A stretch of 6,548 nt of DNA from positions 1-6,548 of the forward strand of contig CALTNV010000080.1 of NCBI GenBank assembly GCA_943845485.1. The letters are read 5' to 3'. The stretch's first letter is position 1, and each line of letters starts with the position of its first letter. This DNA is from an uncultured Flavobacteriales bacterium (GTDB lineage: Bacteria; Bacteroidota; Bacteroidia; Flavobacteriales; CALTNV01). The position numbers and the translations under genes are program-made. The notes under the pieces were generated by a model, which was not told the DNA's origin, searched no databases, and worked only from the letters and a program-made list of their open reading frames with translations. Shown here piece by piece: positions 1 to 5,390 of this stretch.

Positions 1-33
1 ATTTCTTGTGAAACTTAAATCTCTTTTTGCCAT
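1..33 (-). CDS. fusA: Elongation factor G, first 11 codons only (partial)
   Basis: This is the 5' end of a gene that runs off the window at position 1. It reads ATG at 33-31 and then MAKRDLSFTRN. Bacteroidota EF-G proteins begin with a very similar M-A-(K)-R-D-L-x-x-T-R-N stretch, followed by the G1 loop of the GTPase domain, which here lies outside the window. It sits 19 nt after the rpsG stop, exactly where fusA is expected in the str operon (rpsL-rpsG-fusA). EF-G is the cytoplasmic GTPase that drives translocation on the ribosome and, with RRF, ribosome recycling. The start has no SD-like motif; the upstream bases are AT-rich. Only 11 residues are visible, so the call rests on the N-terminal match plus gene order. 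Confidence 0.88.
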   Translation of the reverse strand, partial: MAKRDLSFTRN

Positions 34-52
34 CTTTATAAATATCTACAAA

Positions 53-523
53 TTAAAATCTAAAATGAGAAAATGCCTTATTTGCATCTGCCATACGATG
101 AACATCTTCTTTCTTCTTGAAAGCAGCACCCTCTTCTTTGTAGGCAGCTAAAATCTCACCAGCTAATTTTTGACTAAAAGACTTTTCATTTCTCTTTCTA
201 GCGAAACTAATCATCCACTTCATAGCCATTGACTCTTTTCTAGAATCTCTAATCGGTTGTGGAATTTGAAAAGTAGACCCACCTACTCTTCTACTTCTAA
301 CCTCAACAGCAGGAGTAACATTTGCTAGACCTTTTTGAAAAACCTCTAAACCAGAAACATCTTCCACCTTATCTTCAATGATCTCGACAGCTTGATAGAA
401 AAGTTTTAAAGCTAAACTCTTCTTTCCGCTCATCATCATGTTATTCACAAAACGCGTTACTTGAACTTCTCCAAATTTAGGATCTGGAAGCGTTATTTGT
501 CGTTTTACTACACCTTTTCTCAT
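53..523 (-). CDS. rpsG: 30S ribosomal protein S7 (uS7)
   Basis: S7 is a primary 16S rRNA-binding protein that nucleates assembly of the 30S head and lines the E site. The 156-residue product has the usual family length. It shows the family landmarks: PDPKFG near residues 13-18, a GKKS stretch at 33-36, the rRNA-contacting beta-hairpin region VEVRSRRVGGSTFQIP at about 73-88, the ARKRNEKSF stretch at 108-116, and the closing KKKEDVHRMADANKAF at about 136-151. The C-terminus reads SHFRF where many bacteria have AHYRW, a conservative difference. It starts 26 nt after the rpsL stop and is followed 19 nt later by fusA, so it is the second gene of the str operon. The ATG at 523-521 is preceded by AAGGA with a 9-nt spacer. 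Confidence 0.98.
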   Translation of the reverse strand: MRKGVVKRQITLPDPKFGEVQVTRFVNNMMMSGKKSLALKLFYQAVEIIEDKVEDVSGLEVFQKGLANVTPAVEVRSRRVGGSTFQIPQPIRDSRKESMAMKWMISFARKRNEKSFSQKLAGEILAAYKEEGAAFKKKEDVHRMADANKAFSHFRF

Positions 524-531
524 GACTTAAT

Positions 532-537
532 ATCCTT
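532..537 (-). promoter_or_regulatory. SD-like motif before rpsG
   Basis: The minus strand reads AAGGAT here, then 8 nt to the rpsG ATG. AAGGA is complementary to the 3' end of standard bacterial 16S rRNA and the spacing is normal. Most Bacteroidota genes lack such a motif, and their ribosomes are known to sequester the anti-SD. The site may therefore be a functional exception or a chance purine run in the 26-nt intergenic gap. Confidence 0.4.
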
Positions 538-549
538 AAATACTTTAAA

Positions 550-930
550 TTATTTTTTAACCTTTGGCTTTTTTGCACCATACTTAGATCTTCTCTGAGT
601 TCTTCCTTCTACACCAGCAGTATCAAGAGCACCACGAACCACGTGATATCTTACACCAGGTAAATCTTTAACTCTTCCTCCTCTAACTAAGACAATAGAG
701 TGTTCTTGTAAATTGTGACCTTCACCACCAATATACGCATTCACTTCTTTACCATTTGTTAAACGAACCCTTGCAACTTTTCTCATTGCAGAGTTTGGTT
801 TTTTAGGAGTCGTTGTGTAAACTCTTACACAAACACCTCTTCTTTGCGGACATGAATCTAAAGCCGCGGACTTACTTTTCTTAGTGATAGTAAGCCTTCC
901 TTTTCTAACTAGTTGTTGAATTGTTGGCAT
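550..930 (-). CDS. rpsL: 30S ribosomal protein S12 (uS12)
   Basis: S12 sits at the decoding centre of the small subunit and helps control translational accuracy. The 126-residue product has family length. It carries the hallmark [13 protein letters not shown] loop (40-51), [11 protein letters not shown] (68-78), [15 protein letters not shown] (82-96), and a basic C-terminal tail. Lys43 and Lys88, the classic positions altered in streptomycin-resistant mutants, are both the ancestral lysine, and Pro42 and Pro91 are intact, so the protein looks drug-sensitive. Asp89, the residue methylthiolated by RimO in other bacteria, is present. It is the first gene of the str operon, starting about 50 nt downstream of a Bacteroidota-type promoter, and rpsG follows after 26 nt. 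The ATG at 930-928 matches the family N-terminus ([12 protein letters not shown]). Confidence 0.99.
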   Translation of the reverse strand: MPTIQQLVRKGRLTITKKSKSAALDSCPQRRGVCVRVYTTTPKKPNSAMRKVARVRLTNGKEVNAYIGGEGHNLQEHSIVLVRGGRVKDLPGVRYHVVRGALDTAGVEGRTQRRSKYGAKKPKVKK

Positions 931-938
931 TTCTTAAA

Positions 939-944
939 CCTCTT
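939..944 (-). promoter_or_regulatory. SD-like motif before rpsL
   Basis: The minus strand reads AAGAGG, then 8 nt to the rpsL ATG. GAGG is complementary to the CCUC core of a standard anti-SD. The spacing matches that of the AAGGA before rpsG. As Bacteroidota rarely use SD pairing, its function is uncertain. Confidence 0.35.
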
Positions 945-983
945 ATTTTAATAAATGTTTTATAAACAGTATAATTCAGACTG

Positions 984-1013
984 CAAAATTAGGGTTTATT
1001 TCTTAGGTTTCAA
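984..1013 (-). promoter_or_regulatory. Bacteroidota-type promoter of the str operon
   Basis: On the minus strand, TTG at 1013-1011 is followed by a 19-nt spacer and TAATTTTG at 991-984. This is an exact match to the Bacteroidota vegetative promoter (TTG at -33, TAnnTTTG at -7), which differs from the E. coli -35/-10 pattern. The expected transcription start lies 5-7 nt past the -7 box, near 977-979, which would give an rpsL leader of about 47-49 nt. It is the only full match to this pattern that I found in the gap. The position, directly before the first gene of the str operon, supports it strongly; the start site itself is inferred. Confidence 0.82.
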
Positions 1014-1104
1014 GCTTTATTTACAAGTATTTTTTATTAGGATTGTTAAAAAAGAGACAACAACCTGCCTATCAAGCAGTTACGCGTTTATTTTTTTTTA
1101 GAAT

Positions 1105-1125
1105 TAACTGATAATTAATCAGTTA
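1105..1125. repeat. 8-bp inverted repeat of unknown role
   Basis: TAACTGAT at 1105-1112 and ATCAGTTA at 1118-1125 are perfect reverse complements separated by 5 nt (AATTA). It lies about 92 bp upstream of the -33 element of the str promoter and about 75 bp past the terminator T-run. Neither orientation is followed directly by a T-run, so it is not a normal intrinsic terminator. It could be a protein-binding site or a mRNA 3'-end hairpin, or chance in AT-rich DNA. Confidence 0.45.
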
Positions 1126-1200
1126 CAAGTTTTATGATTGACGTAATGAAATTTAAAAACAGATTGATTTGACGAAAAAAAAATAGAGTTATCAACAATC

Positions 1201-1226
1201 AAAAAGAACCACTTTTAAAGATGGTT
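1201..1226 (-). terminator. Probable intrinsic terminator of the glmS-rbfA-permease operon
   Basis: On the minus strand, AACCA (1226-1222) pairs with TGGTT (1211-1207), with a further CTT/AAG pairing inside after one bulged T. One base later comes TTTTT (1205-1201). The left arm lies inside the last codons of the permease gene (Asn-His) and the stop codon is in the loop, a compact layout. The stem is short and AU-rich, so termination may be partial. Confidence 0.5.
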
Positions 1227-2411
1227 TTTAACTAAATATTTAACAGGGATTTTTGAAATAATAACACCTAAAATTGATGTGAAAAGGACAATATAAAGAA
1301 CATCACTATACAATAATTTTACGGGATAGTGATCCGTGACCATACCAGATAATTTAACAAGTCCAAAACTATCTTGAATAAAAACTAAAACCATACCCAA
1401 TACCACCCCCACAAATACACCAATTGTATTTGTAATAAAACCTGTATAAAAGAAGATTGATGCAATTACTTTATTTGTTGCTCCTAATGACTTTAGAGTT
1501 AAGATTTCATTTTGTTTATCTATAACAAGCATACTTAATGACGCCAATAAAGTAAAAGCAGCTAAAAGTAAAATGAAGTATACCATAGCTGTTGTTAATT
1601 TCTTTTCGGTATTACTAGATTGAAATAACAATTGATTTTTCTCTATACGAGTTGTTATTTTATATCTATCTCCAAACAAACTCATCATTGAACTCTTAAC
1701 TTGGCTTTCATTAAAACCCTTCTTTATAGAAACTTCAACGCTGGTAATCTCATTATCATTATAGCCAAATAATTCCTGCACAAAAAAACGGGGTGCAATA
1801 AGGTATTTAGAATCATACTCAGGAGAAACTGAAAACTCACCTGAAATTAAAAGTCTTTTTTTATTTAAGGCTTTGACGCCCCTACTGGAGCTTTCTCGAT
1901 TAGGAGCTAATATATTGAATCTATGATTATTCAAATGCCACTTTAATGTTCTTGACAAACCATACCCTATCAATCCTTTATAAACATAATCATCTCCAAG
2001 TGAATGTTCACCATTAAAGTATAAGGATTGTAGATTTGACATTTTTAAAAAACTATTATCAACACCTTTAATAATAGCTGGAGAAGATTCATCTTGATTG
2101 AAAACAACCACCATATTTTCTATCACCTTAGTATGTAAGCCAACTCCATCTAAAGAATATAGTTTTTTAATATCAGCATCATCAAAATAAAAAGTTTTAC
2201 CTTTCTTAGCCTCAATTTTAATAGCACTATCAAAAGAGTTATACATGGACTTAATAGCCTCATCTAAACCATTAAAAATCGACATCACTACAACTAAAGC
2301 CATGGTAATAATAGCAATGCCAAAAACTGAAACTAAAGATATAACATTAACAATGTTAAAATCCCCTTTGGCAAAGAGGTATCTTTTAGAAAAAAATAGA
2401 ATAGAACGCAC
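1215..2411 (-). CDS. ABC transporter permease, LolC/LolE/FtsX-like
   Basis: A 398-residue inner-membrane permease with the MacB/LolC/LolE layout. TM1 is at about 20-47, followed by a large periplasmic domain (about 50-270), then TM2 (273-297), TM3 (315-345) and TM4 (367-388). After TM2 comes KQNEILTLKSLGA (299-311), the cytoplasmic segment that couples to the ATPase in this family, and YPVKLLYSDV (362-371) resembles the LolE stretch before its last helix. LolCDE extracts lipoproteins from the inner membrane, but the substrate here cannot be read from sequence, and neither an ATPase nor a second permease gene is in the window. The start is GTG (2411-2409): an in-frame TAA lies directly before it, and the N-terminus then fits the family's x-F-x-x-KRYLF opening. 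It follows rbfA by 4 nt and is the last gene of its operon. Confidence 0.88.
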   Translation of the reverse strand: MRSILFFSKRYLFAKGDFNIVNVISLVSVFGIAIITMALVVVMSIFNGLDEAIKSMYNSFDSAIKIEAKKGKTFYFDDADIKKLYSLDGVGLHTKVIENMVVVFNQDESSPAIIKGVDNSFLKMSNLQSLYFNGEHSLGDDYVYKGLIGYGLSRTLKWHLNNHRFNILAPNRESSSRGVKALNKKRLLISGEFSVSPEYDSKYLIAPRFFVQELFGYNDNEITSVEVSIKKGFNESQVKSSMMSLFGDRYKITTRIEKNQLLFQSSNTEKKLTTAMVYFILLLAAFTLLASLSMLVIDKQNEILTLKSLGATNKVIASIFFYTGFITNTIGVFVGVVLGMVLVFIQDSFGLVKLSGMVTDHYPVKLLYSDVLYIVLFTSILGVIISKIPVKYLVKNHL

Positions 2412-2415
2412 TTAA

Positions 2416-2751
2416 TTATTCCAGTAAATCCTCAATAGATTTTAAATAATCTAAGGAGTCATCAATTTTAAAAATAAACTCAGGAACAACCCTAACTTGC
2501 TTTCCCATTTTTTTACCAATAACACCTCTTATCCATTTATTTTTTTTATTGATATCCTTTAAAACTTGAATTTTATCCTCAATACCAAATATACTTAAGT
2601 ATACATTTACATTTCTTAAGTCAACACTTACTCTAATTGTAGTAGCAGTAACTAAAGCACCACCACATAAAGACCTTGATTCTAATCTGAAAAACTCATT
2701 CAAATCTTTCTTTAAAAGATTAGCTACTTTTTGCTGTCTAACACTTTCCAT
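2416..2751 (-). CDS. rbfA: 30S ribosome-binding factor RbfA
   Basis: RbfA binds immature 30S subunits and helps final 16S rRNA processing and cold adaptation. The 111-residue product is shorter than the E. coli protein (133), lacking the charged C-terminal tail. Family features are an N-terminal helix with RQQKVANLLKKDLNEF (5-20), the KH-type core with VSVDLRNVNVYLSIF (41-55), and the strongly typical RVVPEFIFKIDDSLDY (87-102). The AxG kink that defines the RbfA KH motif in E. coli aligns here with Lys70-Asn71-Lys72, so the classical small residues are missing. It starts at ATG 2751-2749, 12 nt after the hydrolase stop, with no SD motif, and the permease GTG follows 4 nt after its stop. The family call is firm; the consequence of the altered kink is unknown. 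Confidence 0.95.
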   Translation of the reverse strand: MESVRQQKVANLLKKDLNEFFRLESRSLCGGALVTATTIRVSVDLRNVNVYLSIFGIEDKIQVLKDINKKNKWIRGVIGKKMGKQVRVVPEFIFKIDDSLDYLKSIEDLLE

Positions 2752-2763
2752 GGTATATATAAA

Positions 2764-3531
2764 TTAAGACTGATTAATTATAAAATCTAAAGCCACATTA
2801 TTAAAAACTTTAGGTTGATCAACATTTACAACATGTCCACAATTATCAATTACAAACAAGTCGCTTTTTTTATGAATATTAGCCACCTCCTTTACTGCCG
2901 GTAAAAACATATAATCTTGATCCCCCATAATATATAAAGTAGGCAAATCAATATCTTCAGACCTAAAAAATTTCAGTAAAGGTTTCAATTCTGCTGTTAA
3001 TGTAAACCATCTTTTAAATTCTTTTTGAGCCAATTTTTTAGCTTCATTAACAAATAACGACCTTGAGTTTTTATGGTTTGGAATAATTACACAAGCAAAA
3101 AACTTGTAAAGGATCATATAAGGTATTACAGATTTAAACCAAACTCCAAGTTTTAATAAAATTTGAGATTTTATGTTGAGCTTTATTACAGCTCCACCTA
3201 AAATCATACTTTTAACTCTAGAAGCATTAATTTCAGCAATTTCTCTAATCACAATAGTCCCTAAGGAGATTCCAATAAAATGAGAATTTTTAATCTTTAA
3301 CTCATCAAGCACCTCTATAACCTCATGTGATATTTCACGGAAAGTATAATTTGAAGAATGTAAGTGATTTTTTGACTTCCCGTGCCCTCTCAAGTCAATT
3401 AGTAAAACATTGAAGCTTTTGGCAAATGTTTTAAGTTGCTTAAACCAAATAGAAGAACTACCACCAGCACCATGAATAAAAACAACCCATTCTTTTGATA
3501 AAGAATGGGGAAAAGTCTCGTAATGTAACAT
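2764..3531 (-). CDS. Alpha/beta-fold hydrolase, substrate unknown
   Basis: A 255-residue single-domain serine hydrolase of the alpha/beta hydrolase fold-1 (MhpC/enol-lactonase-like) group. Visible parts are the oxyanion-hole motif HGAGGSS (20-26), DLRGHGKS (46-53), the nucleophile elbow GISLG with Ser89, a helical, hydrophobic cap region (about 115-190), the acid Asp206 in GDQD (203-206), and the catalytic His233 in CGHVVNVDQP. A complete Ser-Asp-His triad argues that it is an active enzyme. There is no signal peptide, so it is probably cytoplasmic. It starts 8 nt after the glmS stop and ends 12 nt before rbfA, so it is translated from the same mRNA. Esterase, lactonase, thioesterase or MenH/BioH-like roles are all possible; nothing in the sequence decides between them, so no symbol is given. 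Confidence 0.9.
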   Translation of the reverse strand: MLHYETFPHSLSKEWVVFIHGAGGSSSIWFKQLKTFAKSFNVLLIDLRGHGKSKNHLHSSNYTFREISHEVIEVLDELKIKNSHFIGISLGTIVIREIAEINASRVKSMILGGAVIKLNIKSQILLKLGVWFKSVIPYMILYKFFACVIIPNHKNSRSLFVNEAKKLAQKEFKRWFTLTAELKPLLKFFRSEDIDLPTLYIMGDQDYMFLPAVKEVANIHKKSDLFVIDNCGHVVNVDQPKVFNNVALDFIINQS

Positions 3532-3539
3532 CTAATAAA

Positions 3540-5387
3540 TTATTCTACAGTTACAGATTTAGCTAAATTTCTAGGTTGATCAACATTACAACCTCTCATC
3601 ACAGCAATATAATAAGATAATAGTTGAAGAGGAACCACCGTTAATAAAGCAACTAAACTTTCATCAATAAAAGGAATTTCAATTACGTGATCTGCCATAT
3701 CAGCAACTTGTGTATCTCCTTTGGTTACAATTGCAATAACCTTTCCTTTTCTTGATTTAACCTCTTGAATATTACTCACTACTTTTTCGTAATGAGGACC
3801 TTTATTAGCTATAACAACAACAGGCATTTGTTCGTCAATTAAAGCAATAGGACCATGTTTCATTTCTGCTGCAGGATACCCTTCAGCATGTATATAAGAT
3901 ATTTCTTTTAATTTCAGTGCTCCTTCTAAAGCTACAGGATAGTTATAGCCTCTACCTAAATAAAGAAAATTACTAGCATCTTTATATTTCTCAGCAATCT
4001 TTTCGATTTCTTTATGTTGAGCTATAATCCCCTCTACTAATTTAGGCACAGTATTTAGCTCATTGATTAATTGATGGTATCTAGAACGAGATAAAGCTCC
4101 TTTTTTCTCGGCAATTGACAATGCCATTAAAATCAAAACTGTTACTTGAGCAGTAAATGCTTTTGTCGATGCTACACCTATTTCTGGTCCAGCATGCGTA
4201 TAAGAACCTCCATCAGTAACTCTAGAGATAGAAGATCCAACAACATTACATATCCCTAAAACAGTAGCACCTTTTGATTTAGCTAAATCAATAGCAGCTA
4301 AAGTATCTGCAGTTTCTCCAGATTGAGATATGGCCAAGACAACGTCATTTTCTGAAATAATAGGGTTTCTATATCTAAACTCAGATGCATATTCTACTTC
4401 AACAGGTATTCTAGCATAATCCTCAATTAAATATTCCCCTACCAATCCTGCAATCCAAGAAGTTCCACAAGCTAAAATAATAATACGTTCAGCATTCATC
4501 AATTTATTTTGATAATCACTTATACCACCAAGCTTAACTAAACCTGTATTTACATTTAATCGTCCTCTTAAACTGTCATGTATTGAATTAGGTTGTTCAA
4601 ATATTTCTTTTAACATAAAATGATCAAAACCACCCTTTTCTATTGATTCAAGCTTCAATTCAAGCTCTTTAACATAAATAAGCTTATCTTGGTTCTGAAC
4701 ATCTTTAATCTTAAGTTTTTCGTTAAGATTTATAATTGCAATTTCATTATCATTTAAATAGATTACATTATTTGTATATTCTACAATAGGTGTTGCATCC
4801 GAAGCTATAAAATACTCGTTATCGGCACCTACACCAATCACTAAAGGACTACTTTTACGTGCACAAATAATTTCATCAGGATTATCAGTTGAAATAATCG
4901 CAATTGCATAAGCACCAACAACTTCATTTAAAGCCAGTCTAGTTGCTTCAAATAAAGTTACTTTTGTATTTATTTGTATATCCTCAATTAAATTAACCAA
5001 CACCTCAGAATCTGTATCACTAGAAAAAGTGTAACCTCTTGAAAGCAATTCCTCTTTTAATGATGCATAATTTTCTATGATACCATTATGAATCATCATT
5101 AAACGACCACTCTGAGAAGTGTGAGGATGAGAATTAACATCATTAGGCTCTCCGTGAGTAGCCCATCTAGTATGACCAATACCAATAGTAGCTTTAACAT
5201 TTTTATCACCAACATGAGAAATCAAATCAGCTACTTTACCTTTACATTTATATAAATCTAATGAATTATCGTCATTTAAAAATGCTATCCCAGCACTATC
5301 ATAACCTCTATATTCTAACCTCTGTAAACCTTTGATCAAGATAGGGAAAGCTTCTCTCTTCCCAATATATCCTACTATACCACACAT
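3540..5387 (-). CDS. glmS: Glutamine--fructose-6-phosphate aminotransferase (isomerizing)
   Basis: GlmS makes glucosamine-6-phosphate from fructose-6-phosphate and glutamine, the first committed step to UDP-GlcNAc for peptidoglycan and lipid A. The 615-residue product is full length (E. coli 609). The N-terminal class II glutaminase domain has the nucleophile Cys2 (exposed after Met removal), RGYDSAG (27-33), HTRWATHG (72-79), HNG (100-102) and DTDSE (124-128). The two SIS domains carry ACGTS (306-310), SQSGET (354-359), STKAF (407-411), and KLKEISYIHAE (492-502). Glu495, His511 and Lys610 match the catalytic residues of the isomerase site, and the C-terminus DQPRNLAKSVTVE is canonical. It begins 3 nt after the DUF4270 stop, so there is no room for a glmS ribozyme or leader here; control must come from the operon promoter or elsewhere. 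Confidence 0.99.
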   Translation of the reverse strand: MCGIVGYIGKREAFPILIKGLQRLEYRGYDSAGIAFLNDDNSLDLYKCKGKVADLISHVGDKNVKATIGIGHTRWATHGEPNDVNSHPHTSQSGRLMMIHNGIIENYASLKEELLSRGYTFSSDTDSEVLVNLIEDIQINTKVTLFEATRLALNEVVGAYAIAIISTDNPDEIICARKSSPLVIGVGADNEYFIASDATPIVEYTNNVIYLNDNEIAIINLNEKLKIKDVQNQDKLIYVKELELKLESIEKGGFDHFMLKEIFEQPNSIHDSLRGRLNVNTGLVKLGGISDYQNKLMNAERIIILACGTSWIAGLVGEYLIEDYARIPVEVEYASEFRYRNPIISENDVVLAISQSGETADTLAAIDLAKSKGATVLGICNVVGSSISRVTDGGSYTHAGPEIGVASTKAFTAQVTVLILMALSIAEKKGALSRSRYHQLINELNTVPKLVEGIIAQHKEIEKIAEKYKDASNFLYLGRGYNYPVALEGALKLKEISYIHAEGYPAAEMKHGPIALIDEQMPVVVIANKGPHYEKVVSNIQEVKSRKGKVIAIVTKGDTQVADMADHVIEIPFIDESLVALLTVVPLQLLSYYIAVMRGCNVDQPRNLAKSVTVE

Positions 5388-5390
5388 AAA

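Larger units (their letters stand above)
931..1214. other. Intergenic region between the permease operon and the str operon
   Basis: This 284-nt AT-rich stretch holds the rpsL promoter (984-1013) with an inferred leader of roughly 45-50 nt. It also holds an 8-bp inverted repeat (1105-1125), a run of nine A at 1175-1183 (T on the transcribed strand), and the T-run of the probable terminator of the upstream operon (1201-1205). The A/T-rich bases just upstream of the -33 element could act as an UP-like element. I see no tRNA, no conserved coding sequence, and only a 12-codon chance ORF on the plus strand. Confidence 0.8.

Noticed and set aside
472..479. Internal -7-like TAAATTTG inside rpsG
   Set aside because: No TTG at the right distance upstream, and it is fully explained as coding sequence.
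524..549. S7 autoregulatory site between rpsL and rpsG
   Set aside because: The gap is only 26 nt, too short for the E. coli-type S7-binding structure, and I see no stem.
640..810. Streptomycin-resistance changes in rpsL
   Set aside because: Lys43, Lys88, Pro42 and Pro91 are all the sensitive-type residues.
1048..1079. Terminator: CTGC/GCAG hairpin followed by TTTTTT on the minus strand
   Set aside because: The stem is only 4 bp and lies 11 nt from the T-run, so it is not a normal intrinsic terminator.
1134..1172. Plus-strand mini-ORF of 12 codons
   Set aside because: Very short, no conserved motif, no promoter or ribosome-binding signal, and AT-rich DNA gives such ORFs by chance.
1189..1197. 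DnaA-box-like TTATCAACA
   Set aside because: It has one mismatch to TTATCCACA, stands alone, and there are no clustered copies or origin genes nearby.
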